Source: a bacterium (GTDB lineage: Bacteria; Patescibacteriota; Minisyncoccia; Phycocordibacterales; JAKEFN01). From it: a stretch of DNA of 18,507 nt. The position numbers and the translations under genes are program-made. The stretch spans positions 1 through 18,507 of the forward strand of contig JAKEFN010000045.1 of NCBI GenBank assembly GCA_022616085.1, written 5' to 3'. The notes under the pieces are model-generated. The model saw nothing but the letters and a program-made list of their open reading frames with translations, was not told the DNA's origin and searched no databases. Every line of letters starts with the position of its first letter. Within the stretch, counting starts at the first letter, position 1. Below are positions 5,207 through 13,813 of this stretch, piece by piece.

Positions 5207-8188
5207 ATGGAAGGAGATGAATCGCAGACCGGCTCCGAGTGGCCGAAGTTTAATACGCCGGAGGAAGAAATTGCTTATCTCAAAAGCAAGATTATTGAGC
5301 ATAAACATGTGTCTCTCGAGCGCGGAGAGCGAAGGCCGACTGAAGATATCGCGTCAGAAAAGGTCGCGGAGTACCGCGCCGCGCCGCCCGAGCGTGTTCT
5401 TGCACCGGAATTCAAAGCAAAAGAGCCGTCCCATGAGCGGCTTCTTGAATTCGGACTCAAGCCGGAAGCGCACGATAACGACATGGATACGCTTCTCGAT
5501 ATTCTCACGGCGGAGGGGGTAAAAAATACGTTCAATGCGGTTGCGCGGTACGGCAACGCGCACCTCGAGGATGATCTCCATCGGGTACTTGTGCAATATC
5601 TCAAAAAATACCTTGCCATTCCTGGGATGGCTCGTGAGGAGAGCGTATTCAAATCTCTCGAGATGCGTCTCTATGAACTTACACTCCCGAATCTCCACGC
5701 CGTTTCTGATGAAAAATCTCAATTTACCGAACTCGCCTCAACCATGGAACAGCTCTATGCGGGGCTTTTGAGCATTGCCGAAAATACGCGACTTCGGGAG
5801 AGCGGCAAGGCGTACTTTGCCCTTGAAGCCGCGGTTTCTACGTTCAGCGATGAAATTGCCTTTTATGCCGCAGTTCCCGAGACGCATGCGGCGCTTTTTG
5901 AGAAGCAGATTCACGCGCTTTTTCCCGATGTTATCGTCACGGAATCAAAGGAGGATTACAACATTTTTAACGCGAACGGCGCGGAAGCGGGTTCATACGG
6001 CCGCCTCGCCCGTTATCAGTTCTATCCGATTAAGACGCACGAAGAATTCAAACAGGACCCTTTTGCGGTGATACTGAACGCCTTTTCCCGCATCGCGTGG
6101 GACAACGAGGGCGCGGCGCTTCAGCTTATCATTTCACCGGCGGGCACTTTTTATTTGGACAAATATCGCCGCGCGCTTGCGGAGATCCAGCGGGGAGTCC
6201 TCGTTTCCGAAGCGGCAAAACTTCCCGACACGCTGGCCGGAGAGCTTGCGGTCGGGCTTAAAAAAGTCGTGTTTGGCATTAAACCGAAAGAGGAGGTGCA
6301 ATATCTCGAAACGGAGACGAACGCGGTGGAGCTTATCTCTGACAAAATGGGAGGGCCGATTCTTGAAACCAACATTCGCCTTGTCGCATCGGCGCCGGAT
6401 CACGGCCGCGCAGGACTCATTCTCCGCGACCTTGAGGCGGCGTTCAACCAGTTTGAGCGTGCCGGTTCAAACACGATTGTATTTACCGAAATACAAGTAA
6501 GCAAACTCCGTGCATTTGTCAAAGATTTCGTGTACCGGACGTTTAGCAGGGGGAATATCGTACCTCTCAACACAAAAGAACTTGCGAGCATTTTTCATTT
6601 CCTTGCGGAAGGGACGAATGTTCCGCAGGTTAAGCAATCGGTTGCGAAAAAAGCTCCTGCGCCCGTTGCAAGCGGAGTTCCGACTGATGCGGGTACTCTT
6701 GATGCGAGTGTTTCGCTCGGCACGAACGAATATCAAGGGAAGAAAACCCCGATACGGATGAAGCGCGAAGACCGCATGCGGCATTTCTATGTTATCGGTC
6801 AGACTGGAACGGGAAAATCCACGATGCTCAAGAACATGGTGCGCCAGGATATTGCGAATGGCGAGGGGGTGTGCATGATTGATCCGCACGGCGAAGACCT
6901 CGACGACGTTCTTTCCACCGTCCCGAACTCGCGTCTTGACGATGTCATCTATTTTGATCCAAGTTATACGGCGCGTCCGATGGCTCTCAACATGCTTGAA
7001 TATGATTCCAACTACCCCGAGCAGAAGACGTTTGTCGCAAACGAGATGATGTCCATCTTCAACAAACTTTTTGATATGAAAGTCGCGGGAGGACCCATGT
7101 TTGAGCAATATTTCAGAAACGCGGTCTTACTCGCGATTGACGATCCCAACGAGGGCGCGACACTCCTTGAAGTTTCGCGCGTGCTCGCAAACGCCGCATA
7201 TCGCGAGGCTCGGCTTCGCGCATGCAAGAATCCGGTGGTCATTCAGTTTTGGCGCGAAGTTGCGGGAAAGGCGGGCGGGGAAGCGTCGCTTGCCAATATC
7301 GTACCGTATATCACAAGCAAATTCGACGTTTTTCTCACGAATGAAATCATGCGCCCGATCGTATCCCAGCCGAAAAGCGTATTTAATTTCCGCAAAATCA
7401 TGGACGAGAAAAAAGTCCTTCTCGTCAATCTCTCCAAGGGGCGTTTGGGCGACATTAACGCAAACCTTTTGGGACTTATTATTGTGGGGAAAATTCTCAT
7501 GGCTGCGCTTTCGCGCGTGGATTCGCCCAAAGAGACAAGGCATGACTTTTTTCTCTATATTGACGAGTTCCAGAATGTGACTACGGATTCCATCGCCACA
7601 ATTCTCTCCGAAGCGCGGAAGTACCGCTTGGGACTCACCGTTGCGCACCAGTACATCGCCCAGCTTGAAGAATCCATTCGCGATGCGGTATTCGGAAACG
7701 TTGGCTCCATGGCGGTGTTTCGGGTAAGCTCCGATGACGCGACATACCTCGAGAGCCGTTTCGCGCCGATTTTTAATGCGTCCGATATCATGAAGATTGA
7801 GAACAGAAATGCATATATAAGCATGCTCATGGACGGTCAGCCGGTGAAGCCCTTTAACGTTCTCGTTGATCCTCCCGATTCGCCCGGAACCGCAGAACGC
7901 ATAGCCGAGATCAAAAAAATGTCATATCTTAAGTATGGTGTCGACCGTGCGATTATTGAAGAAAGCATTTTGAGACGCTACGAAGAAATGAAAGCAAAAA
8001 CAATGCCGCCCTCTGCGCCTGTATCGGCCCCTCCGCCTTCGCCCCCACTCACTCCTCCACGTCCACAAATGGCCGTCCCACAACCGTCCGCCTCGCCTGC
8101 GCAAAGCAATCCTCCTTCTCTTCCACCGCTTCCCCCTATTCCTCCCGTGCCGCCCTCTGCTACACCCCCGTCCCCGCCACAACAGTAA
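5207..8188 (+). CDS. HerA/VirD4-like (type IV coupling-protein type) P-loop ATPase with proline-rich tail
   Basis: This 993-residue protein has no signal peptide or membrane segment. Its N-terminal half (about 1-500) is charged, helical and not recognised. The ATPase core then begins: Walker A GQTGTGKST with Lys537, followed by MIDPHGED, a pattern of the VirD4/TraG/HerA branch. Walker B is FFLYIDEFQN with Asp786 and Glu787. A sensor-like stretch, ARKYRLGLTVAHQYIAQL, follows. Residues 933-993 are nearly half proline (about 28 of 61) and look like an unstructured docking arm. Relatives of this branch form hexamers that pump DNA or protein through a membrane pore, but this one would need a membrane partner, plausibly the 811-residue protein 15 nt downstream. 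The start is ATG 5207 directly behind the promoter, with no Shine-Dalgarno sequence. No relaxase or other type IV secretion gene is in the window, so a conjugation role is not supported here. Confidence 0.88.
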   Translation: MEGDESQTGSEWPKFNTPEEEIAYLKSKIIEHKHVSLERGERRPTEDIASEKVAEYRAAPPERVLAPEFKAKEPSHERLLEFGLKPEAHDNDMDTLLDILTAEGVKNTFNAVARYGNAHLEDDLHRVLVQYLKKYLAIPGMAREESVFKSLEMRLYELTLPNLHAVSDEKSQFTELASTMEQLYAGLLSIAENTRLRESGKAYFALEAAVSTFSDEIAFYAAVPETHAALFEKQIHALFPDVIVTESKEDYNIFNANGAEAGSYGRLARYQFYPIKTHEEFKQDPFAVILNAFSRIAWDNEGAALQLIISPAGTFYLDKYRRALAEIQRGVLVSEAAKLPDTLAGELAVGLKKVVFGIKPKEEVQYLETETNAVELISDKMGGPILETNIRLVASAPDHGRAGLILRDLEAAFNQFERAGSNTIVFTEIQVSKLRAFVKDFVYRTFSRGNIVPLNTKELASIFHFLAEGTNVPQVKQSVAKKAPAPVASGVPTDAGTLDASVSLGTNEYQGKKTPIRMKREDRMRHFYVIGQTGTGKSTMLKNMVRQDIANGEGVCMIDPHGEDLDDVLSTVPNSRLDDVIYFDPSYTARPMALNMLEYDSNYPEQKTFVANEMMSIFNKLFDMKVAGGPMFEQYFRNAVLLAIDDPNEGATLLEVSRVLANAAYREARLRACKNPVVIQFWREVAGKAGGEASLANIVPYITSKFDVFLTNEIMRPIVSQPKSVFNFRKIMDEKKVLLVNLSKGRLGDINANLLGLIIVGKILMAALSRVDSPKETRHDFFLYIDEFQNVTTDSIATILSEARKYRLGLTVAHQYIAQLEESIRDAVFGNVGSMAVFRVSSDDATYLESRFAPIFNASDIMKIENRNAYISMLMDGQPVKPFNVLVDPPDSPGTAERIAEIKKMSYLKYGVDRAIIEESILRRYEEMKAKTMPPSAPVSAPPPSPPLTPPRPQMAVPQPSASPAQSNPPSLPPLPPIPPVPPSATPPSPPQQ

Positions 8189-8203
8189 TAACTATTATTT
8201 GCC

Positions 8204-10639
8204 ATGCCGAAATCACCCGAAGAAGCAGCTTCTTATATTGACGAGGCCGCGGCTATGCGCGCGGCGTGGGAAGACGTTTCTTCAGGAAACGCGAACAAAA
8301 GTCCGTTCTTGAGTGAAGATATCGAAGATATCGAGGGAAAAGAAAAAACGCCGGACGCAGAGAACGTTTTTGAAAGCATACTGTTTGACGAAATACTCGG
8401 CAACGAAGACTTGGTGGACAGTATACTCAATATAACCCAGGAAGAAATTGACGAAATAGAGAACGAACGGTTTCGTGCTATGGCGCAGTATATAAAAAAT
8501 ATGCTTAGCGCCGATTTTGATGATATTGAGGCGATCAAAAACCAAAATTTAAGGGATTTTGTCCGCAGACTTCGGATAAAAGAGCAGGAGCGGCGCGGGA
8601 ATCGAAGGATAGATCAAACGCCGCCGGAGGATCTGCCGACCGGGGCGCCGGGTGATGCAGGAATCGAACTGGAAAATGATCCAGAGCCGGAGAAGAATGA
8701 AATCCGGGGAGTCGCATCTGCCAAATTCAACGAGGCATTTCGCCTTTCTCGCGAAGACCTTCTCTCCATTCCGGGATTCGGCGCTTTGAGCGAAGGGAAG
8801 CAGGTGCTTTTGTTCCAAAATCTCGCTTCCCTCGTTGTGCGGGATATTAAGACGGAAGCCGGTGCGGAGAAAGAAAAAGAGAATCGCGAACTATTCGCGC
8901 GGGATCGGATGTCCAACATGCTTGTTCGCGCGATTAAGTCTTTTGGTCCAAAGCGCGTAAGAGACCGCATGGTTCGTTTTCAAGAACTCGAAAAAGAGGA
9001 ATATGCGTCAAAACTTAGTCCCGAGAACAAGGAAGAATTCAAAGGGCTTCTGCAGAGCCTTGTCCCGCTTGCCGAGAGCGCACCCGAGGCGCATTACAAG
9101 AACGGATCGTTGAGTGTGGATTTTCTTTCGCAGGGCGATGTCGAAGGGCTCTCGCGCAAGCGTCTTGCCGCGTTCAACGGTGCGGCCGAGAAGCTTTCAA
9201 AAATTCCGCGGGAATGGGGATTTTTGGGGACGAAATTGCGTTTTGCCGAGAAGCTCAAAAAATGGCAGGTTGAACGGGCGTATGCAAAAGAGCGTGCGGC
9301 TATCCTTGCTGAATTCGAAAACCATTTCGGCGCAGAAGAGGTGGCGCAGAAGATAATCTCTATTGATGAGAGAATAGCCCTCATGAGGCATTTCAATACG
9401 CATCCGGAGGCAGAAAAAGAGCTTCAAAACATAAAGAATGAGAAGATATGGAAACGCGCGGGGCGCGAAATACTTCGATCGCGGGAGGCGTTTTTTGCAT
9501 ACGGCGCGCTTTCGCGGCTCGTTGCCGCGGGGACAGCCGGTGTGTTCGCCCCTTTTGCCGCGGGTTATGCGGGATACAAAATCGGCGAAGGCACGGCGGA
9601 GAAGGCAGTTGAGGCGCGGAAAGAGCGCGGCCGGGCGGGGGAAGATGCGCGAGAGAGCATTCAATATGAAACGAAAGATGGGGTGAAAAAAGAAAGGACG
9701 ATAAGAGAATTCACGAGCGCGTCGTTTTTGGCCAAGCGTCTTGCGCGGTTTCGCGCCGAGATCGAAGAACTTTCCGATGGCGATGAACACAACAACCAGA
9801 GAGAGATGTTGATGAAAAAATATGCCGAAACCGCCGAACTTGCAGGAGAGAAAGAACGGCGGGGGCTTATAGATTATGTGACGGTTGCAAAGCGGAATAC
9901 AGATGGCGGAATAACGCATGATAATACTCGCAAAGATTTTCGCATCGTGAACACGCTTGATTTTTTTGAAGAGCTCGGACACGCGCGGGCGATTCTCCGC
10001 GAATATAATACGGGAGAGATAAAAAATAATCTGGACCGAGCGCTTGAGATTCACGGCGCGCGGATCGAAGCCCCGCGGCGGCGCGAAGTTATGGCGCATG
10101 CGCGGCGCGCGGCGCTTCTTCGCGCGGGATTTGCCGGAGCCGGTTGGCTTGCCGCCGATTATTTCGCCTCCGAAAGCGCGGACGGTTCCATGAGAACAAT
10201 ACAAAAAGATGTTCCCCCGTCCGTCGTTCCCGAGATTAATATTTTCGAGCCGGTGGGAGATAGGATAAAGCTCGATATTCTTGTCGAGAACATCGAAACC
10301 CCCGATCAGGCGAACGAGTTTCTTGTATCCCAGGCCGACCCGGCCATAGAGCGATTCAGAAATTCTTTTTTTGGAGAACGGGAAACAAAATGGAACGGTC
10401 CGAGCTTGCGGCCCTATGCGGCCGGACTTAACCGTCTGCGCATTTCAATAGGAATTGTCGGGGAAAAAACGGGCGTTCCAGTGGGAGCATATTTTGAAAG
10501 GATTGAGGAAATTGAAGATAGAATTAAAGAACTGCATGCTGAAATCGCGGAAGAGCGTATGGCGCGGAAGAAAATACCGATCTCGGAAGCCGCGCCGCGC
10601 GCACAAGAGACATCCGAGGTGGTTATCGAAGGTGAATAA
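8204..10639 (+). CDS. Large charged helical protein with two hydrophobic segments, unknown
   Basis: I do not recognise a named domain in these 811 residues. The N-terminal part (about 20-125) is very acidic, with repeated DIEDIEG and EEIDEIENE runs, followed by a Pro/Gly/Asp-rich linker (about 140-165). A conserved-looking block, LSREDLLSIPGFGALSEG, starts near 178. The middle is rich in Lys, Arg and Glu and probably coiled coil. Two hydrophobic stretches, about 430-462 (Gly/Ala-rich) and 636-654, could be membrane helices or a buried hairpin. A last coiled coil precedes the C terminus. The gene starts 15 nt after the ATPase stop with no visible ribosome binding site, so translation is probably coupled to the ATPase. 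The constant pairing suggested by this layout makes a structural or membrane-anchoring partner of that ATPase the most likely role; this is inference. Confidence 0.85.
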   Translation: MPKSPEEAASYIDEAAAMRAAWEDVSSGNANKSPFLSEDIEDIEGKEKTPDAENVFESILFDEILGNEDLVDSILNITQEEIDEIENERFRAMAQYIKNMLSADFDDIEAIKNQNLRDFVRRLRIKEQERRGNRRIDQTPPEDLPTGAPGDAGIELENDPEPEKNEIRGVASAKFNEAFRLSREDLLSIPGFGALSEGKQVLLFQNLASLVVRDIKTEAGAEKEKENRELFARDRMSNMLVRAIKSFGPKRVRDRMVRFQELEKEEYASKLSPENKEEFKGLLQSLVPLAESAPEAHYKNGSLSVDFLSQGDVEGLSRKRLAAFNGAAEKLSKIPREWGFLGTKLRFAEKLKKWQVERAYAKERAAILAEFENHFGAEEVAQKIISIDERIALMRHFNTHPEAEKELQNIKNEKIWKRAGREILRSREAFFAYGALSRLVAAGTAGVFAPFAAGYAGYKIGEGTAEKAVEARKERGRAGEDARESIQYETKDGVKKERTIREFTSASFLAKRLARFRAEIEELSDGDEHNNQREMLMKKYAETAELAGEKERRGLIDYVTVAKRNTDGGITHDNTRKDFRIVNTLDFFEELGHARAILREYNTGEIKNNLDRALEIHGARIEAPRRREVMAHARRAALLRAGFAGAGWLAADYFASESADGSMRTIQKDVPPSVVPEINIFEPVGDRIKLDILVENIETPDQANEFLVSQADPAIERFRNSFFGERETKWNGPSLRPYAAGLNRLRISIGIVGEKTGVPVGAYFERIEEIEDRIKELHAEIAEERMARKKIPISEAAPRAQETSEVVIEGE

Positions 10640-10669
10640 TGCACAGATGTCGTTCTTGAATTTTATAGT
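10640..10669 (+). promoter_or_regulatory. Possible promoter of the histidine kinase gene
   Basis: TGCACA (10640-10645), an 18-nt spacer, then TATAGT (10664-10669), ending 11 nt before the ATG. The -35 box matches only four of six positions. Read-through from the upstream operon is equally possible, because no terminator is seen. Confidence 0.4.
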
Positions 10670-10680
10670 ACACTAATAAT

Positions 10681-12399
10681 ATGGATTTTGATCTTTCGGG
10701 CCGCAAAAATTTTTCGGGGAGCGACTCTGCCGCGCTGTCGCTTACGGATTACGTGTCTCCATCCGTGCTTTCGATCGCCGTGCTTGCGCTTACGGCGATA
10801 CTCATATTTCTTATTATTCTCTATATCGTGCGGATTAGGCGGCTCAAAAGGTTGAACCGTTTCCGTCCGCATGTTGATCAGGGTCTCTATCGCGAAGCGG
10901 TGGACGGCGCGCGGCAAGGGCTTTGGGAATGGGATCTGACCGATGACACTATTTTTTTTTCCGGCCATTGGTTCGGCATGCTCGGCTATAGCGAGGAAGA
11001 AGCGAGCCGCGGACTTGAGTTTTGGGGCGGGATAATTCATCCCGAGGACAGAGGCGGCTTTACGCTGGAGGTGGAAGCATACCTTTCGGGGAAAGAGCCC
11101 CATTATGTGAACGAGTATCGTATTCGGAGAAAAAACGGAGAATATATATGGTTTTCCGATCGCGGGCAGGCGATATTTGATGAAGGCGGCAAACCCAAGC
11201 GGCTTGTCGGGCTTTCCATGGATATCACAAATCAGAAGCGCGTTGAAGATGTTCTCCAAAACCGGACGCTTGAGCTTGAACAAGCAAAAAACGCGATTGA
11301 ACTCGAAGCTCGAAACGTCCGCAAATTCAAACTGGCCGTTGACTCGGCTTCAAACGGAGTTTTCATCGCGGACCCCGCATTGAAGATTATGTATGTGAAC
11401 GCATCGTGGGAGCGGATGAACGGATATTCGTTCGAGGAGGTGCAGGGCGGTTCCGTGTCGATTGTCGAAAGCGAAAAAACGCCGAAAGAAGTTTCTTTGG
11501 ATATGGAGCGCAAGCTTGAGTCGGGGCTTTCGTTTAGAAGCGACGATATCATGCGGAAACGCAAGAACGGGACGGAGTACGAGGCTGAAATACAAGTATT
11601 CCCGGTTATGGAAAAAGGCCAAACGCTTTTTTTTGTCGGCGTTGAGAGCGACGTGACGGAACGGAAGCAGATTGAACGGGCAAAAGACGAGTTTGTATCT
11701 CTCGCGTCTCATCAGCTTCGGACGCCTCTTTCGGCAATTCGTTGGCACACGGAGATGCTTATGTCGCAGTATCGAGGCGCGTTGAACGATGATCAGAAGA
11801 AGTATGTGAATCAAATTTATGAAAGCGACCGGCATATGATAGATCTCGTTAACGCGCTTTTGAATGTTTCTCGGATTGACCTGGGAATCTTTACCGTCGA
11901 GCCGAAGGAAACGGATGTCATTGTGGTCATAGAGAGCGTCTTCAAGGAGCTGGAACATACGATAGGCGAAAAGAAGCTTTCTATTGAACGCGATCTCGCC
12001 GAAGGCGGGCTTTCGATGATCGCGGACGAGAAGCTCCTCCGCATTATTATCCAGAACCTTCTCTCCAATGCCGTGAAGTATACTCCCGATTCGGGCGTTG
12101 TTGGCATAAAAGCGGGCAAAAACGAAAAGGGATTCTCTATTACCGTATACGATACGGGATTCGGCATACCGATGGAACAGCAATCAAAGATATTCAGCAA
12201 ACTTTTCCGCGCCGATAATGTAAGGAATCATATGGAAGGGACGGGGCTTGGACTCTATATCGTCAAAGCGATTCTCGACCATTCCGGCGGCACAATTTCC
12301 TTTGAGTCGGAGGAAGGCAAGGGCACGCGCTTTTTCGTCTCTTTTCCGCCGGAAGGGATGCACGCCAAAGCGGGAGAAAAAGAGCTTACGGAAACGTAA
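10681..12399 (+). CDS. Membrane-anchored sensor histidine kinase with two PAS domains
   Basis: This is the input half of a two-component system: it senses a signal, autophosphorylates on His and passes phosphate to a response regulator. One transmembrane helix (about 28-51) anchors it, leaving only about 27 residues outside, so sensing is probably cytosolic or in the membrane. PAS 1 spans about 75-187 with the PAC stretch RRKNGEYIWFSDRGQAIFDE. A coiled-coil linker leads to PAS 2 (about 214-331). HisKA has the phospho-acceptor His344 in SLASHQLRTPLSAIRW. The ATPase domain has the N box around LLSNAVKY (460-467), G1 DTGFG (491-495) and G2 EGTGLGL (519-525). All kinase motifs are intact. No response regulator gene lies in the window, so this is an orphan kinase here. 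Neither PAS domain shows an obvious haem or flavin site by eye. Confidence 0.95.
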   Translation: MDFDLSGRKNFSGSDSAALSLTDYVSPSVLSIAVLALTAILIFLIILYIVRIRRLKRLNRFRPHVDQGLYREAVDGARQGLWEWDLTDDTIFFSGHWFGMLGYSEEEASRGLEFWGGIIHPEDRGGFTLEVEAYLSGKEPHYVNEYRIRRKNGEYIWFSDRGQAIFDEGGKPKRLVGLSMDITNQKRVEDVLQNRTLELEQAKNAIELEARNVRKFKLAVDSASNGVFIADPALKIMYVNASWERMNGYSFEEVQGGSVSIVESEKTPKEVSLDMERKLESGLSFRSDDIMRKRKNGTEYEAEIQVFPVMEKGQTLFFVGVESDVTERKQIERAKDEFVSLASHQLRTPLSAIRWHTEMLMSQYRGALNDDQKKYVNQIYESDRHMIDLVNALLNVSRIDLGIFTVEPKETDVIVVIESVFKELEHTIGEKKLSIERDLAEGGLSMIADEKLLRIIIQNLLSNAVKYTPDSGVVGIKAGKNEKGFSITVYDTGFGIPMEQQSKIFSKLFRADNVRNHMEGTGLGLYIVKAILDHSGGTISFESEEGKGTRFFVSFPPEGMHAKAGEKELTET

Positions 12400-12403
12400 G
12401 GTC

Positions 12404-12436
12404 TGCATCTTTGGACATCCGATGTCCGAAGATGCA
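12404..12436. repeat. 15-bp stem-loop directly after the kinase gene
   Basis: The left arm (12404-12418) pairs with the right arm (12422-12436) over a CCG triloop, with one T-G wobble. It starts 4 nt after the kinase stop codon. There is no T tract behind it, so it is not a classical Rho-independent terminator. It could protect the 3' end of the mRNA, terminate by another route, or bind a protein. Confidence 0.7.
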
Positions 12437-12501
12437 TAGCACGGCATGTTCCAGAGAATTGTTTGGTTTTTTTGTGTTGCACGATTTGCGGAAGGTCGGT
12501 C

Positions 12502-12528
12502 TTTACAAAAACGATATTTATATATAGT
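12502..12528 (+). promoter_or_regulatory. Possible promoter of the small HxxxCxxC protein gene
   Basis: TTTACA (12502-12507), a 15-nt spacer, TATAGT (12523-12528). The spacer is short. The predicted leader of about 29 nt contains GGAG (12549-12552), 10 nt before the ATG at 12563. Confidence 0.5.
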
Positions 12529-12562
12529 ATGCGCGGAGGATTTTTTTTGGAGTAATTTGATT

Positions 12563-12931
12563 ATGGGAATGGGAAATGAGTGGGGAGACGAATGCATGTA
12601 TTTTTTTACCGCATGGCTTCCGCCTGCCGGATCGCTTGATAATGGAGCGCCGGACGATGTTACGAGCCATGTGGCTGGGTGCAATATATGTCATGCTGCG
12701 CTTGTCGCGCATTGCGGCATTACTATCCAGGAACTTCGCGGGCGGTGGAAAGCCGGTGAGCCGGAACGAATTGCGCGCGCCCGTTATGAAAAGGATTGGG
12801 ATGAGTGGTTCAAAACATGGAGAGGCTCACTTTATTCTTTGTTCGGGGGACCGTTTTGGTCTCGCCGAGCACGGTGGCTTGGGTCTCCCCAACGGGAAGA
12901 CTATAAACCGGAAGAGAAAAAAATCCACTGA
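12563..12931 (+). CDS. Small protein with an HxxxCxxC zinc-binding motif
   Basis: This 122-residue hypothetical protein has no membrane segment. His36, Cys40 and Cys43 (SHVAGCNICHAAL) form HxxxCxxC, the pattern of zinc-binding anti-sigma factor (ZAS) domains. Cys11, His50 and Cys51 could complete a metal site. The rest is rich in Trp and Arg, with a basic, aromatic C-terminal half. A ZAS-like role is a guess from one motif: no sigma factor gene is nearby, and a stand-alone metal-binding protein is equally possible. The frame is open back to 12446, but the promoter-like boxes and GGAG lie between, which favours ATG 12563; TTG 12557 is an alternative. The stop codon lies inside the terminator stem. 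The gene sits between the histidine kinase and rpsB. Confidence 0.55.
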   Translation: MGMGNEWGDECMYFFTAWLPPAGSLDNGAPDDVTSHVAGCNICHAALVAHCGITIQELRGRWKAGEPERIARARYEKDWDEWFKTWRGSLYSLFGGPFWSRRARWLGSPQREDYKPEEKKIH

Positions 12932-12947
12932 AAACAGTGGTTTTTTT
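12925..12947 (+). terminator. Rho-independent terminator overlapping the stop codon
   Basis: CCACTG (12925-12930), an AAAA loop, CAGTGG (12935-12940), then seven T. The TGA stop of the small zinc-motif gene (12929-12931) is part of the stem and loop, so a terminating ribosome would cover the left arm. Confidence 0.85.
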
Positions 12948-13010
12948 GCGCCTGCGAAAAACGGCCGCATAAAGTTTTTGGCTGTTTTGACAGACGGCAT
13001 CCACGACCTA

Positions 13011-13039
13011 TTGCATAGGGAACTGGTTTTTGTTACAGT
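13011..13039 (+). promoter_or_regulatory. Probable promoter of rpsB
   Basis: TTGCAT (13011-13016), a 17-nt spacer, TACAGT (13034-13039), preceded by TGT as an extended -10. It ends 10 nt before the rpsB ATG, giving only a few bases of leader. A perfect TTGACA at 12987-12992 lacks a well-placed -10 box. Confidence 0.55.
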
Positions 13040-13049
13040 ATCTTCTATT

Positions 13050-13802
13050 ATGAATGAGACGATAGACAAGGCGGAAGATGCCATAATTTCCGATTTTCGG
13101 AGTGTCGGAGCCCACTACGGTTATTCGAGGACCCGCAGGCATCCGTCCACGGAGCCTTTTCTCCTCGGACGCAAGAATAATGTGGATATTTTTGACGTGC
13201 GAAAGACCGCGGACGCTCTTGAGAAGGCGCTCGTCTTTATGGAAGACGTGCTGAAAAAGGGCGGAACCGTCCTTTTTGTGGGTTCAAAACCCGAGGCGCG
13301 CCGTATAATGGAGGAGAAGATACTTCCCCTGGGCGTTCCCTACGTTACGCATCGCTGGGTCGGCGGCACGCTTACAAACTTCGATGAAATGAAAAAAAGA
13401 ATTGCGCGGTTAGAGGATCTGGAAGCGAAACGGTCTTCGGGGGAACTTTCAAAATATACCAAGAAAGAACAGCTTTTGATTGATCGCGAAATCGTGAGGC
13501 TTGAGCTTAACTTTGGAGGGCTTCGGGCGATTATCGGCAAGCCGGATGCGCTTCTTATTATTGATCCGCGGCACGAACACACTGCTATTCATGAAGCGAA
13601 ACGGAAGAATATTCCGGTTATCGCGCTCGCGAGCACTGACTGTAATATTGAAGGCATCAATTATCCTATACCCGCAAACGATTCCTCTGTTTCAAGCATT
13701 GCGTTTTTTCTCGAAAAATTCGCCGAGGCATACAAAAAAGGGAAAGCGGGCGCGGTGGAGACGGTAGGCGAAGCGCCCCCGATCGTAAAAGAGAAAAAGT
13801 AA
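13050..13802 (+). CDS. rpsB: 30S ribosomal protein S2
   Basis: S2 joins the 30S subunit late and helps hold S1 or the mRNA platform. The 250 residues are typical. Family blocks are present in order: SVGAHYGYSRTRRHPSTEPF near the N terminus, NNVDIFDVRKTADALEKAL, VLFVGSKPEARRIM, YVTHRWVGGTLTNF, and IIDPRHEHTAIHEAKRKNIPVIAL followed by a GINYPIPANDSS block. The reading frame is open far upstream (to 12576), but that part overlaps the zinc-motif gene and its terminator and has no S2 similarity. ATG 13050 fits the family N terminus and lies 10 nt behind a -10 box, with no Shine-Dalgarno sequence. It is followed after 22 bp by tsf, the conserved bacterial order. Confidence 0.97.
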   Translation: MNETIDKAEDAIISDFRSVGAHYGYSRTRRHPSTEPFLLGRKNNVDIFDVRKTADALEKALVFMEDVLKKGGTVLFVGSKPEARRIMEEKILPLGVPYVTHRWVGGTLTNFDEMKKRIARLEDLEAKRSSGELSKYTKKEQLLIDREIVRLELNFGGLRAIIGKPDALLIIDPRHEHTAIHEAKRKNIPVIALASTDCNIEGINYPIPANDSSVSSIAFFLEKFAEAYKKGKAGAVETVGEAPPIVKEKK

Positions 13803-13813
13803 TTTCGTAATTT

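Noticed and set aside
5217..5522. ATG at 5217 with GGAAGGAG in front, 101 codons
   Set aside because: The purine run directly abuts the ATG, leaving no room for a ribosome binding site. The frame is a shadow of the ATPase gene.
5207..8188. Conjugative element or integrated plasmid based on the VirD4-like ATPase
   Set aside because: No relaxase, integrase, VirB genes, attachment repeats or oriT-like features are seen in the window.
9197..10204. 335-codon minus-strand ORF
   Set aside because: It is antisense to the 811-aa gene. Its Arg/Pro/Phe-rich composition is typical of a shadow frame, with no start signals.
11350..12183. 277-codon minus-strand ORF
   Set aside because: It lies wholly within the histidine kinase gene, whose domains are complete and conserved.
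12987..12992. Perfect TTGACA as the rpsB -35 box
   Set aside because: No good -10 box lies 15-19 nt downstream. The TGT-TACAGT box nearer the start is better placed.
12576..13049. Long upstream extension of the rpsB reading frame
   Set aside because: It overlaps the zinc-motif gene and its terminator, has no S2 similarity, and the family N terminus begins at 13050.
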